The notes: a model not told the origin generated them from the sequence alone. A stretch of DNA of 64,000 nt from Lepas anatifera (GCA_034440635.1 JAOTON010002272.1:314501-378500); one strand, 5' to 3'. Counted from the stretch's first letter, positions 11,521 through 23,731 are shown. Program-made: numbers and translations.

Positions 11521-12223
11521 TAACCTGTCCATGTGTTCGTCGCTGTGCCCTGTCTGTGTGTTCAATTCTGCATTCCGTCCGTACGTTCAGCTCTATGTCC
11601 TTTCCGTATGTTCATTGTTGTGTTCTGTCGTTGTGTTCATCGCTGTTCTGCCCGCGTGTTCAATGTTGGGCCCTGTCCGTGTGTCCAATCCTGTGTCCTG
11701 TCCGTGTGTTCAGTGCTGTACTGTCCGCGCGTCCAATCCTGTATCCTGTCCGTGTGCTGATTGTTGTCCTGTCCATGTGCTCATTGTTGTCATTTCCATG
11801 TGCTCATTTTTGCATTATCCATGTGCTCATTGTTGTTCTGTCCGTGTGCCCAGTGCCGTACTGTTTGTGCGTCCAACCCTGTGTTCTGTCCGTGTGCTGA
11901 TTGTTGTTCTGACCGTGTGTCCCGTGCCGTACTGTTTGTGTGTCCAATCCTGTGCCCTGTCCGTGTGTTCATTCTTGTCCTGTCCGTGTGGTCAGTTCTG
12001 CACTGTCCGTATGTTCAATTTTGTGTCCTGTCCTGCCCGTGTGTCTAATCCTATGCCCTGTCCGTGTGCTCATTGTTGTCCTGTCCGTGTGCTCATTGTT
12101 GTCCTGTCCGTTTGTTCAGTGCCGTACTTTCCGTGTGTCCTGTCCGTGTGCTCGTTGTTGTACTTTCCATGTGCTCATTTTTTCTTGTCTGTGTGCTGAT
12201 TCTTGTCCTGTCCGTGTGTTCAG
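11521..12223 (+). repeat. GTGTGTTCA/CCTGTCC minisatellite ending at a splice acceptor
   Basis: About 700 bases of diverged units, roughly 21-30 bp each, of the type CCTGTCCGTGTGTTCA then TTGTTG or ATCCTG. The last unit supplies the polypyrimidine tract and acceptor of the exon at 12224 (TGTCCTGTCCGTGTGTTCAG). Several internal units keep a TTCAG and so are potential decoy acceptors (for example near 11589, 11709 and 12117). Stop codons are rare in the plus frames, giving Cys/Val/Ser-rich open frames that I regard as repeat artefacts. Confidence 0.85.
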
Positions 12224-12387
12224 GGGCCACACGGCGCTGCACTGCGCGGCGCTGCACGGCCGGCCCACCATCTGCTCAATGCTGGTGGCGTCGGGCGCCA
12301 TGTTGACCCTGGCGGACAGCGACGGAAACACTCCCCGGCTGCTAGCGCTGCAGGCTGACGACCAAGAGCTCGCCGAATACCTCAAGA
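12224..12387 (+). CDS. rdgA: DGK (zeta/iota/rdgA class): second ankyrin-repeat exon
   Basis: This 164-base exon begins with one base that completes Lys. It encodes the ankyrin core GHTALHCAALHGRPTICSML, then VASGAMLTLADSDGNTP, then LQADDQELAEYLK, and ends with a single A before gtgagt. DGK zeta has the same order ([43 protein letters not shown]). The GxTALHxAA and DxxGxTP elements define ankyrin repeats. The start is fixed by phase with the exon at 10092 and by the acceptor embedded in the last minisatellite unit. Confidence 0.9.
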
Positions 12388-12537
12388 GTGAGTATCGAGG
12401 CAGATGAGTGGCGCTTGTGTGGAGAGTGGGCCCGCGGTACTTGTCGGAATGCGGGGAAGACAGCCTGTGGGAGGATGGGAGTGGACAGTGATTCGCATGG
12501 GTGCGTGCCTCCGTTTACAAGTGCGTACCGGGCGCGC

Positions 12538-12636
12538 GTGTGCGTGCCGGGACTAAATGTATTTTTAGCACTCATCTGCTTGTGTGCGTACCGGCACTAA
12601 ATCGTTTTTTAGCACTATAACCCGTGTTATAGTACT
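12538..12636. repeat. Short tandem duplication with terminal hairpin in the last DGK intron
   Basis: Two diverged copies of GTGTGCGTRCCGG, then CACTAAAT or GACTAAAT, then a T-run and TTTTAGCACT lie head to tail. The second runs into AGCACTATAAC-CCGT-GTTATAGTACT at 12611-12636, an 11-bp stem with one mismatch and a 4-base loop. Nothing else is seen in this intron (12388-13255). Confidence 0.6.
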
Positions 12637-13255
12637 AAGAATTCATGCTGAATCATTGCGATGTAGGGTTCCCCTTAAGTGTTGCAATCAGAGGCGTACG
12701 AACGTCTAGAATATTGTGGGAGGTAGGCAAAGTGCATTTTTAAGTCAGTTTTATCCAGTCAACGCTACTTGGTTAATTGTTAATTGTTGTGACGAAATAA
12801 AAAAGATTGCACACCTCAGCATGAGATGTTGACGCTTAGTCTGCCAATACGCTATTTACGATTTAAGAGGACTCAGAGGGGCTGGCAAGTAATGCCCTTT
12901 TGGTGCCGAAACCCAATATTGTTGGTTACGCAGGTTTGGTTTGAAATTCCGTTGGTGACACTTAGATACTTTTTCCCACCTCTGTGCAAAGCTGATAGTG
13001 TCCGCACGGAAATTCAATGTCTAGAACTCTTCATTTCTTTAAGGTGGTTTCATTTCCGGAGACCTCCCCAGGGCGTCCGCTGTATCCGCCACCTGTTTTT
13101 AGGGAGATTGATATACATGCAGTAGTGGAAGTTACCCCCGCTGCCTGCTATTTATTTTCGTGACTCGTCTACCATTTCTGTGTATTTTCGATAATTCTGT
13201 AGCTATCGATTCAGCCTTGCAGCTCTCAGACCGGCGTCCGTGTTCTGATTTACAG

Positions 13256-13308
13256 GTCAGGAGCATTTTCAGCAGGTGACAACGGATGACCACGAGACGG
13301 CGGTGTGA
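13256..13308 (+). CDS. rdgA: DGK (zeta/iota/rdgA class): terminal exon with ETAV PDZ ligand
   Basis: The acceptor is tgatttacag. Two bases complete Ser, followed by QEHFQQVTTDDHETAV and TGA at 13306-13308. Joined to the previous exon it reads EYLKSQEHFQQVTTDDHETAV, in two short pieces. It corresponds residue for residue with the C-terminus of vertebrate DGK zeta (AAYLENRQHYQ, then EDQETAV). The last four residues ETAV are a class I PDZ-binding motif that in mammals docks DGK zeta to syntrophins and other PDZ scaffolds. An alternative acceptor five bases downstream (tcag) would break the frame. This fixes the identity of the whole 3' gene segment. Confidence 0.92.
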
Positions 13309-14045
13309 CGTCAGAATAGTCTTCGTGACGTCACTCAGTCGTGTGACGCGGCCTCCTCACCGTGAATGGTCTGAGCTGGACTTCTTTGTGAGATGCGTCA
13401 GTGGATTTTAGGGGTTTAATGGCTCTGGAAGGCGTTTGTATTTGTCTGTGTTTCTTTCCATGTGGCTTTTACAACGACTTATTGTTTAAAATGGTTTCAA
13501 AAACGCTTAAGGTATTGAAGTTTGTGAGCACGGTTGGTCGTGCGCTGTTGCCCTGGTGTTTGACAAATACCGTTGACGGAGATTAACCTGAAGCTTAGGC
13601 TCACGCCGGGTACTTTCACTCCGAATTATCTTTAGTTGATTGTGAAAAGCTCAGTCTCTGGATTTCGACTTTCTGACGGCTGCTGCGGTGGAGGCTGCTG
13701 ATTTGGAGATGACCTTCCCTGAGGGGGGATGGTAGACTGCGAATGCGCCAGCAGAGGGCCGGTTCCCAGCCCGTGGTCTGCCAGCTCCCCTGCGCCAGGG
13801 GGCGCCGTCTCGTTAACTGGAGCAGGCCACGGCCAACCGGCTCCAGCCGGTGTTTTTAAAGGAGGACCTACTGCTTCCTACTTTGTAAGCGCTTTCCCAG
13901 CCAGATATATCGGTACGTGTCTGTGAAGAAGCACCGGAGCAGGAGGAAGCGACTGTGCGTGTGCGTCTGAGTAAGTGACGAATGCCGGAAAGAAAAACAG
14001 GAGCGTGTGTAAGAACGTGCTGAATAAACCCCTGCCTTTCAGAAT
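13309..14045 (+). other. Probable 3' UTR of the DGK gene
   Basis: This is sequence from the stop codon to just past an AATAAA at 14023-14028, about 0.7 kb. It includes TGACGTCA-type text immediately after the stop (13306-13335). No other exon is visible. The boundary is inferred from the signal, not observed. Confidence 0.5.
14023..14028 (+). terminator. Polyadenylation signal AATAAA (proximal)
   Basis: A canonical AATAAA 715 bases after the DGK stop codon, followed by a T/GT-rich stretch. A second AATAAA at 15547-15552 could serve as a distal site. Confidence 0.5.
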
Positions 14046-16431
14046 GCCTTCATCTTTGTACCATTTGGAGTTGGCCCGGTGGCTCGGCCCGGCGACCCTT
14101 GCCCGTGTAGAAGGTCACGTGACCCTGTTCGCGGGTGCTCTGTGACGGTGTGATCGGTCGCTGTACGCAGAACTCCCGGCAGCTGGTGTGGTGCCAAGCC
14201 TGGGGCCGGCTGTATCCAGCCCTGAGAGCTGCCGGCGTTCTCTCGGTGTGAAGCCCCGGCGGCGCCCGGCTCCCAGACGATACAGACAGGGGACGGTGTT
14301 TGCTTAGAGCGCTGGCTGGCGCGGACAACTGTGAGTCTCCGGCATCACTCACTGTTGGACCGTGGAGCTTAAACGGATGAGAAATGTGTGAGCTGTTATA
14401 CAACCACGCCACAGCGGTGGCAACATTACTGATTCCAGACAATAACCCAGTGTATGCCCTCGTCCGGTGGTGGCCCATCCTTGTCATTGAGCTGCGACTC
14501 ACCTGAGCGACTACTCTGGGCTGAATCTGTGATCGTTCCCCTGTTCCGAGGTCACGTGCTGAGTGGCTTGGCGATGTGGTTGTGTTATTTGAGAATCGAA
14601 GCAGGGAGCGGCGAAAACCCTGATGCCCACACTATGCTCATGCCGTTTGTGAACGAACGAGTGTTGTTATCCGCCGTATTTCCTTTGGTGCTGTGTCGTT
14701 TTGTATGAATGCACGTGAAGAGCTGGAAATTGGAGCCCTTTCGGTAAGCGGGGCGGTAGTTATTATGAGGCGTACGGTGCTGTGACGAATAGCTGGTCCC
14801 ACAATCATATTTGACGTCTCCAATCATAATTTTGCCCGGTGTTTGTGATTCTCTTGCGTTCGTTGACCTTGAGAAGGTGGGCGTCTGACCGAGACGCGGC
14901 TATTCGATACGCTATTTTACATTGTGACCCAGCCCGTATGATAGAGTCACCTCTGCCCGACTGATAGCAAATAACGTGTTGTTCGGATGGCAGTGGGGAG
15001 CGAGGTTACCGTTGGTGTCGTGTTTTGTGGCATCCCTTTGTGGTTGGGAAGCCGTTTGGTGTAAGCTTTAAATTATATAGAAGAGAACGCACCACCCCGT
15101 GCCGTGGCCTGTCCACCTCGGGCGTTGCGTTTGCGTGCGAGTGCTGACACCTGGAGCTGCCCTCAGCGTAGGTGCTGCCACCTATGCCCCTCGTCCCAAC
15201 ACGCCACACTGCAGATATTCACCGTCGGTAGCGCCGAAGCAGCTTCGCTCCACGCGTTGCCTGCGCGCCCGGCGTTGCCCTTCCTCTCCTGAGGTCATAC
15301 TTGGAGACAGCTTGTACAGAATGAACAGTGCATCGTATCAGCACGGCTCTACACTCCAGGCCCTGCGGACCACAGCTGACTTTGACAGTGCTGACTGTGC
15401 CTGTGTCCGCGCCTTTTCCACAGCCCACCCTTCCCCGCCACACACTTGTCAGTGCCGTTTGATTTTCACCTCGTCTAGTGCGGTGACTCGACCTGACGAG
15501 ATACGATATACAATCACCCATGTCTGTTGTTTCTGACCACGATAACAATAAACCTATCGATATTTTGCTCCTGCTGTGTTACCTCGGATGGTGCGCGGAA
15601 ATGTCAGCATTCTAGTCTCCAGTATTGCCTCGCTGCTGATTTATTATATCTGTGTGCTGTCCTGAAGCTGCTAAACCTCGCGATGAACTTTAGTAGAAGA
15701 GGTCAGAAAACTGATTATTTTTTTCTAGCGGCGGTCGATTTTTACCCCTATATCAGGAAGTTTCTCCGAATGAAAAGGGCTTTCAAAGTCTAACGAAAGA
15801 AAAAATGACAATGTGCAACGCATGAAATGAGTAAGTTAGGTGCCAGATTGTAATATCCTATTATATTACAGGAATTAATCGCACTTCAATAAGCATCACT
15901 CCCAGTTTTGAAAGTATCCAACCTTCTGGCTTCCGAGATTTTCCCCGACTATGTTGGTAAGGTTCGTTTTTTCTGTCCTTTTGATAACATATTTGAAAAA
16001 GCTGCGATGATGAAAATAAAGCCAGCAACGGTGGAACAATATTCGAGGTGCTCCTTTTATACCAGGGCAACGATCGAACGATATACGCTTTACATTTTCA
16101 CACAAAAAAACTGGAACTGACGAGAGCATACACTAACCCAAGACCTCCACTCATTCAGGCTCCATTCTTTGAAGCTTAAGCCTCGATGAATCATTCCATA
16201 CTTTTCCCGTAAAACAACTCCCAGTTGCAGGATGACAAAATGTACCAGATCTATAAATCAGCCCTCGAGCATTTTAGCAGCTATCACGTTCGCGGTGGCC
16301 ACGTCTGTAAATTGGAGATCTATCTCCCGCCATTCCACTGCGATACATTGCACTTAACCAAAGTTCAATCGGCGTTTCCTTTTTAGAGCCGACACCGGTC
16401 CCATTTCGTACAGACGCTGACAGTGTCTCTG
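14046..16431. other. No supported gene; possible extended 3' UTR with second AATAAA
   Basis: Open frames on both strands here show no domains and no consistent splice sites. The AATAAA at 15547-15552 would allow a DGK transcript about 1.5 kb longer. From 15640 a TTTATT on the plus strand (AATAAA on the minus) could instead end the minus-strand gene at 16432. These two readings would make the genes convergent. Confidence 0.35.
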
Positions 16432-16839
16432 TTAGCTGCCGTTGTCGGCGGCCCACTGCACCTGCTCAGACAGCAGGTTCACCAGCTCCTGCCTCATGTC
16501 CAACGGCAGGAGGTCAGCCTCCTCATCCCCGCGCCCGCTGCGACCGGTCCCAGTGCCTGCCAGCAGCGGCAGCACCGTGTTGATGAAGAAGAGGGCGAAC
16601 GCCAGAACGGCCAGTCCGCTGAGGACGGTGTCGAGCGCGCTGGGTCCGCTGTAGCTGCCGCTGTAGCTCCTGCCGGTGCCGCTGCTGGACGGGGCAGCTG
16701 ATGTCGCAGGTGTGGAGAAGTATCCCTGGATGTAGCCCAGAATTGCAGCGGTTAAGTGATTTATGAAGCGAAGAAATATGTCTCTGAGTTCTGAGTCATC
16801 GTCCATAGCAGAGCTATGGACACTGGTCAAGCCAAGCAC
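16432..16839 (-). CDS. Unrecognised small single-pass membrane protein (A), possibly only its last exon
   Basis: The minus-strand frame is up to 135 codons with stop TAA at 16432-16434. Following an N-terminal part (DDDSELRDIFLRFINHL) there is a Ser/Gly/Tyr-rich stretch (TGRSYSGSYSGPS). A strongly hydrophobic segment follows (VLSGLAVLAFALFFINTVLPLL), then a basic/acidic tail ending SEQVQWAADNGS. The tail after the membrane segment looks like a cytosolic amphipathic helix. An acceptor-like ctacatccag lies just before GGATACTTCTCC, so the true coding exon may start there (near 16728) with upstream exons elsewhere. The codons have GC-rich third positions, unlike the surroundings. I do not recognise the family. 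The layout resembles the frame at 23994-24371. Confidence 0.5.
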   Translation of the reverse strand: MLGLTSVHSSAMDDDSELRDIFLRFINHLTAAILGYIQGYFSTPATSAAPSSSGTGRSYSGSYSGPSALDTVLSGLAVLAFALFFINTVLPLLAGTGTGRSGRGDEEADLLPLDMRQELVNLLSEQVQWAADNGS

Positions 16840-19800
16840 TAAATTAAGTCCATTTGTGATAACGGTGGTTTCAAATATATCGAAATACCGAAAACAATCT
16901 TACACGGTCCAGTTCACTTTTTGGTCGTCACAAGCTCTTCGGTAGGATGTTGCTCGCGATTTAATTGCTTGATCTATCGCAGGCGCGACTGTGCATCTCC
17001 GAGCTTTGTGACCGGTCATACAAGTACTGAAGGCATCAACACTGTTCGGCACCCATCGACTTATTGATGGCTCTTCTCCTGCCGAGGAATTTCCGTCACT
17101 GCTGTGCCGCATGGCACTGCGACCGACCAATCTGTCACAGTCTGGTACCGGTTTCAGCTCACGTCATACACACAAACACACCAGATAGTGGGTTCACGAA
17201 ACGGTTCATATCACCGTGGTCTTCTGGAGACAGTTGTGACCCACGCCTCTGCGTAAAACCGACTGCGCCGGAGAGGGCCTGCCGGTGGTCAGGAGACCGG
17301 ACAAAGCCTAGCTCCGGAATAACGGGCCTGGTTCTGCCGCTGTCAGTGCTTTCCGGGCTATTCTGCTGATAGGACGCTACAGAGCATGTTGACATTACCG
17401 TTGTTTGGCTTGCAGTTTTACAGTCTTCTAATTCCAAGCCAGACATCGCAGCTTGACAGGCTGACAAATTGCTTGGGGTCGTCATGTTGCTCATTGTTTG
17501 AGCCAGTTATGACCTTCTCTGTCAGCGATTTCGTGACTGGGGAAACATGCCTCCAGTGATTATGAGTCATTCCTCGTCGTTACCCAGTTGTGGAAGGGTT
17601 TTATGTGCTCCTTACACGCTGTTATTCCAGTTCGCCCCGCAGAACACACAGACTCATTGTCGTCGATAGCGCGGTCGTTGTCGTCGTCGTCGTTATGTAA
17701 CGCTACTACGGACGGGGGCTGGAGATTGTGTGCAGATGCACTTTTAATCCGAAGAAAAGGTGAACAGGGGAGACAGCTTGAAAGTGACCAGAAAATTTGT
17801 TGTATAAACGATTTATGAGCCCACCTGCCTGGGTTCGTCTCCTTGATTCTGGGGTAGTTTCATGCGTACATTCCAAATATCCAAGCAAGTAGCAACGAAA
17901 TCCTTGTTTGCCACCTATTTTTTAATCGTCAGCTGTTTGTCAAAACAGCCCCTGGCATCTCTCAAAATATCCGACGATAGGGATAATGTTTTGTATTTTT
18001 AGGCCAGAAGTGTGCTGAAAATAAAATAATTGATAGAAACTAGCTACATCCTTATAATAGGATCCGTGTTTGTTTAAGACAATGCACTCAATAGTCATAC
18101 TCTTAGTCATCAGGTCAGCGGAGGTATATCGGCTGATCTGCTCTCTGCGAACAGTCAGCCAGGCATTTTCATGCTGGGTAACTTTGGTCATACATTAACA
18201 GCAAACTCTATTACTTAACTCGGAAAAACATAATACGTTTTTTTGACAGTGTTCAATAATTTTCCCAAGCTCCGAAAGCGAAACTAGATTACAAACCTGA
18301 ACTGTGGGAGAAACGCTGTCACAGACAGTTCGACGCGTGGCCACGCTTATCTATCGCTGGTATAAAATTAGGTGGCCCAGCTACCGGTTCGCCGGCCCCT
18401 CCGCTCTGCACATCAGTTTAAGAAGGCTGTTTGCTCTGCCGGCCAGGCTATATCACGCAGAGGTTATTTATTCATTTTGAATTTATGTTATTCATACCAA
18501 GACTTTGAAGTCGCAGTTAGAGTCGGTCGGAGTCGAACATTTTGGCGGGAGTCGGAATCGGAGTGGATGGAATTTTAGCTGGCTCCGACCCCGGGACGGA
18601 GTGAGCCCAAATGTGTCACGAGTGTTTATGAGTTTCACAGTCATTGCATAGCCTTGCATAAATGGCACACGAATTGGGAGGATTTAGGGGAAACTTAATG
18701 ATATATCCACTAGGTTGGTCACAGATCCGACGCGTCCGAACAGGGCCAGCACTGCGAAATCTATCAAATTTGATAAATACGTAGACGCTCTCCATCTTCT
18801 TTGTCATTGTGGCCAGGAATGTTCCAAAGAAAGAGCAAAGATATGTGCAACAACGACATTACAAACAATCGGTTCTTTAACTTCGTTTTATTTTTTAGGG
18901 TAGGGGTAATATAACCATATAAGTGTTAAAAGGGTTTATCATACCATGATGGCTGAGAACGACTGACGTAGAGGAAATGGAAGAAAACATTATGCTCATT
19001 TTTCCCCTTGTTCTGTTAGTCTGTTAGAAATAGTCTTCAATACATCTGACTACAGTCAGAACAAAAGCTGGAGTCGGAGTCGGAGTTGATCTTTTCAGGC
19101 TGGTGTCAAATTCGACTCCCATGAAATGCTGCCGACTCTGCATCACTGGTTGACCCTATGAGAGCACATCGTATCAAATATCTCGGAAAATAAGCAGGCA
19201 GTCGGTGTACTATTTTACCGCAAGTAGGCAATAGGCGTACCCTTGCAAAAGTTTATACAAAGTTGAACACATAATTTGTGCAAAGATGTTCACATACTTA
19301 TGTTTACATTCATACATAAGTACATACGTTGAGTAAATAGGTTAAGAACACCCTGTGGTGTTCTGTGCAGGTTAAATTCCAGCATTTTGGACGCAATGCT
19401 CAGTCATTGCGCTGTCTGTAGTATCAAAAACCAGTCTTTGACATCCAGACTGCGGAGCGACTCTCCGCTGACGCCGCATCCAGTATCAACCACCGCTCAA
19501 GCCTTTGAGTCGGCCACCGCCAGTGCCGAGGAGTTGAGCAGCGCGGCTGCGCCGGCGGGTGCCATCAGCTGGGTCGGCGGTGGGAGGAGCCTCCGCTCAG
19601 ACCGCTCAGCTGGCGGTGACGTCACGCGCCGCTGGAGTAGGGGCGGGGTCAGTGGCAGGGGTCAGCAACGACCTGGGGTCAGTGGCAGCCAGCACGTGGG
19701 TGGCAGCGGCCTGTGATGAGTGGAGCGGGACAGTCACAGTGGTGGAACACGTGTATATGAGCCGACGGTGGAGAGTGCCAGCCGGGGCTGGATACCGCGG

Positions 19801-21235
19801 CCAGAGACATCCAGCCAGTATCTGAGTCGCCGCCACCACCCCTCGGTGTGTCCATGAATTTCGCTGCGGTGCTACCGGTGTGGCCGTGAGGGACACGCCC
19901 GGATGTTCTGCTGTGACCCAGGCCAATCACGGGGTGTGCACCACGTCACTGCTGAGACGAAGGATGCCTTCACACAGGGATCATACCCGACTCTGGAGGT
20001 GAGCTCAACATCAGTTTTATTATTCATAAATTAGGCGTGTGTAGTTAGTGAGCATAAACTACCACCTGGCGTGGACATGATGTCTACCGATACCTAAACA
20101 TAAAGCCCAGAATATAGCAACCTAGTCTGGATAACTTGTTGCGAAAATATCGAGGAACCAGAAGATTTAATGTTTTAAAACTGATACTGGTGCCCATTGA
20201 GGTACAGGGAATCGCTTCAATGTGGCATAGTATCACAGTATGGCGCATAAACTACTCATTCTATCCTTTGGGGAAATACATTTATCTGTGCGGCCCTAAA
20301 GGGCGTTTTCATTCGGGGAAATTCCATTATTGTATCGTAAATGTAGCCTCCGTTTGGGAGAAGAATCGTTTGTCTGACCTTTGCAAAGACCAGTAAAAGG
20401 GAGCTTGATACTCCCTCCGCTGCTTCAATGTGCTCTCAGCAGGAGTTAGGCGAATGTGGAGCTCAGACGACTCCATATAACACCATCTGAGACCAATCTT
20501 TAGTATTAGGATATTAGGGGAGTTATTACCAGTTCAGCAGGGGTGTCATTTTTCCAAAACCCATAAGCCTTACCCTTTGCGACATGGTATCCTTTTTTGC
20601 ATCCAACCTGTTTTTTTCATTTAAGGCTCACCACCCAGTTAAACTAGTAGATATTCACTGCATATTAGATTGAATTCAATTCAATTTATATGAGTTGTAG
20701 ACATCTTAAACATTTTCCTACAGACCTTTTGCTTTGATTTTCGGGGCGGCATTTCAAAGCATTTCGTAGAAAATTATGATATCTGAGACGTATATATTGT
20801 TTTATTAAATTTGTTTAAAAATCACAATAGTTTGTGATATTTTGTATTTTTGCCCCAATTTTTCGCAAAAAGTCGTAGATTTTCAGCTTATATTCACCCA
20901 GCAGTCCTACACAAAAATTGTGCATCATCGTCTTTCAGTGACGATCACTGTATCTGCTGACATATACACCGTTGTACTGCTGCGCACCTATGCTCATCAC
21001 TTCACTCATCCAAACAGCATGCATTGACTGCCTTCAGGATTGACAGATGCCAGTAGTAGTTATGAACTCGAGTTAAGAAACCTTGATTAAAATTGATTGA
21101 AATTGGTTGTGATTTTGACCCAAAAAACGTATTCAAACATTTTTATATAGCAGTGCTAAAGCAGTTTAAGTAATATCAAAATTCTTAGGGACGCTACAAC
21201 CGTATAGAAAAGAAAATATATTGAGGTTTTAGTGT
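16840..21235. other. Intergenic or intronic DNA, no supported gene
   Basis: It contains a GC-rich tract at about 19440-19840 (with TGACGTCACGC near 19617) that could be a promoter or untranslated exon. GGAGTCGG-type simple repeats lie at 18510-18570 and 19070-19090, and a dispersed repeat at 20140-20215. Frames in the GC-rich tract lack domains and usable splice pairs. Confidence 0.4.
20140..20215. repeat. Dispersed repeat copy (partner near 1740-1830)
   Basis: Shares ATCGAGGAAC, a T/A-rich middle and AACTGATACTGGTGCC with the copy at 1740-1830, in the same orientation. Confidence 0.4.
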
Positions 21236-22270
21236 GAACCTTCGCCCCACCGGGGGCCTTCGATGGCCGCCCCTAAGGTTTGTTTTCTTCAAAATAACAG
21301 AAAAACGACGAGGCGCAGCACCACCGTTCAGGACTCTATCTCTCATCCCATCATTTTCCCACCATCCCTGAACTTTTTTTACCCCGGATCACCCAAGGTC
21401 AGGTCACCAGGCGAGGTCAACCAAGGTCACCTCACTTCAACTTTTGAGCTCTATAAGAGCTACATTTCTTAGTCGATTGATTTGAAACTTCCTACACTTA
21501 ATGAACCCCTCCAGGTTCTACATAATGTACATCCGGGATTTTTGGATTTCGTGACCTGAGGCCAGGTCACGAGATGACCTCTCCCATTTAAAAAGCATGG
21601 GGAAAAGCTGTCATATGGTCTAAAAGTCACACAACTATTCGAAATGCTCAGTGTGCTCAGAAAAGTGTTCTTGGACACCCATTCACCGATCCCAGAGGCC
21701 ATATTTGCTCTTTGACGTCTTCGAGGTCATCCAAGGTCACCAGGTGTCAAAAACAGTATTTGACAGTAACTTTTGACCTAATTAAGCTTAGAGCGCTGAA
21801 TCAAACATTGTCGTGTATGTCACGTCACTGGCTTTCATTTGATATACGGCAGAATTACTTTCTAACCTTTTATGACTTCAGGTCATATTAGGTCATGAGG
21901 TGACCTCTGGAGATCAAACCACTGGCGGGAGGTCACTACGTTCCACATAGCGGAAAAAGGTCTGACATTTTCGTATCAACTGTATGTTACCACATCTCAA
22001 TAGCTCTTATGGCATAGAAATATGCCCAGTTTTTTTAAGCATTGCATATTTGAGTGAAAATAACCCATCGTGACCTAGCTTGACCTCTAGAGGTCAAATC
22101 ATTGACCTGAGCGCTTAAACATGTCAAGTAAGTTCTTACTAATTCACGCGAGCCTTCTAATGCACTTTGCAGATTTGCGCTAACCCCCATAATTTCTGAG
22201 TTAGAGGGGGCCTTCGATGGTCCGCGGTGGGGCGAAGGTGGCGCCGGACCCCCGGTAGGGCGCGGGTTAA
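21236..22270 (+). mobile_element. TTAA-flanked inverted-repeat element, copy 3
   Basis: Same orientation as copy 1. The left TTAA is mutated to TGAA and is followed by CCTTCGCCCCACCGGGGGCC. The right end carries the longer terminus (GGTGGGGCG, then GGCGCCGGACCCCC, then GGGCGCGGG) and TTAA at 22267-22270. By hand I count about 18 AGGTCA/TGACCT hexamers inside, including the perfect palindrome TGACCTCTAGAGGTCA near 22080 and AGGTCACGAGATGACCT near 21564. It has no coding capacity. Confidence 0.78.
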
Positions 22271-23731
22271 AGGATGTGTGTAAGAGTGTTTACGGAATGA
22301 CCATTCAAAAGAAGCTATGTCGGTTGTATGAATTGGGCGACAGCAAACACAGCATGAAGACGTGACGAGTGTGTACCGCTGGAACGTAGCTCCCTTTTGT
22401 AGGGGGTGGGGGAGCTAGGGGTTGGCGAAGGAGTGCTGACAAGCAAATACCTATATTTTTGGATAGGTCGATCCGAGAAGACTGATTTTCAATTCACTGA
22501 TTTCGAATCAAGGGAGAACACCCGGACTTCCGTCTTGGGGGCATTAGGTACTCGGACCAAAGGGGTGCCTGCTTGGACGTCGCAACCTGTATGAGAGGTG
22601 GGGCACCAGATCGTATCGCCGGTGCGCCGATACGCTTATCGGGGGGAGGGGGGGTGCAAAGGAGAGTGGTCAGCTGGCACGTATCTGGGAAGGCACTATT
22701 GAAATACATATAATTCTGAGCGGCAAAACGTAGAGGCGTGTGCCCCAGATGTTTGCAAAGATACCCCAAAAAGATGCTAAGATGCCCAAAAAAGATGATA
22801 CGATACCAAGAAATAGATATAAAAAATTATGATGGCAAAACTGGCGTCCAACAAAGGGTTTCTCAGATTACGTTCTTATTCATCTACGCACGAAACTGTA
22901 CCAGAAACAGAGCAAAACCCAGGTAAATGATCTGAAATGTGTATTCATTAGCTGAGGCAGTTATGACATGTGCGGTGCACGCCTTGCCCCTGTGAGTGGT
23001 TGCAACAGTATGAGCTGAGAACAGATCAGTAGAATGGGCAGGGTAGTGAACAAAGAACCAGTCTGGGTTTTAAAGGACCCAGGGTTGTAACAAAAAACAC
23101 AAACTGGTTTATTGTGTGTGAAGAAAGACAAATGACTTGTTTCGAACCGGCGTATAAACTAGAAGTCTCACCAAATGTTGATGGTCAGATTTATTGATCG
23201 GTAAAAAGACACACAAACTCGATTCAGGCCGGTCAGTTAATGTGGTCAATCCTAGTTTGAGTCGTTTGATGCAAGTTACAAAGCTCAATCAGCGTAAACT
23301 TGTTTTTAATTTTAGCAGCAACAGGAAGGAACTGATGACAGAACAGTAGAATGAAATGGGCTATTTCCTCATACTATATTTTGCAGGGCTAGAGATCTCT
23401 TGCGATCCAGGGGTCCAGGATTGGGTTACACTGATACGGTAAGACAAACCAAAACTTCAGCTGAGGTCCTGACACCCCACACCCAACCGGGCCCAAACCA
23501 CCGGATGCTGGCCACGACGTTCCGATTAATTGAGCATTGCATCGTCCTCAAATCTAACCATATTTCATCACAGATGTCTCGAATACGCTCGCCAAAAAAT
23601 ATTGAAGGAGCCTCATCATAGGCTAAGGCTGACCATCCGTTACAATCCCTTTTGCCTTAACCGACTGGTTTGCCATCCTTCAACCGAAGCACTGACACTG
23701 CAACAGGCACCAGCTCCATGATCCTTATATT
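22271..23731. other. No feature recognised
   Basis: Sequence between an inverted-repeat element and a SINE. It contains short purine-rich runs (near 22640) but no gene, RNA or repeat that I can support. Confidence 0.4.

Noticed and set aside
11433..12407. Cys/Val/Ser-rich open frames over the DGK intron minisatellite
   Set aside because: These are repeat-driven. The true coding part starts at the phase-consistent acceptor at 12224.
13257..13261. Alternative acceptor (tcag) for the last DGK exon
   Set aside because: It shifts the frame and destroys the conserved QEHF..ETAV ending, which matches the DGK family with the upstream acceptor.
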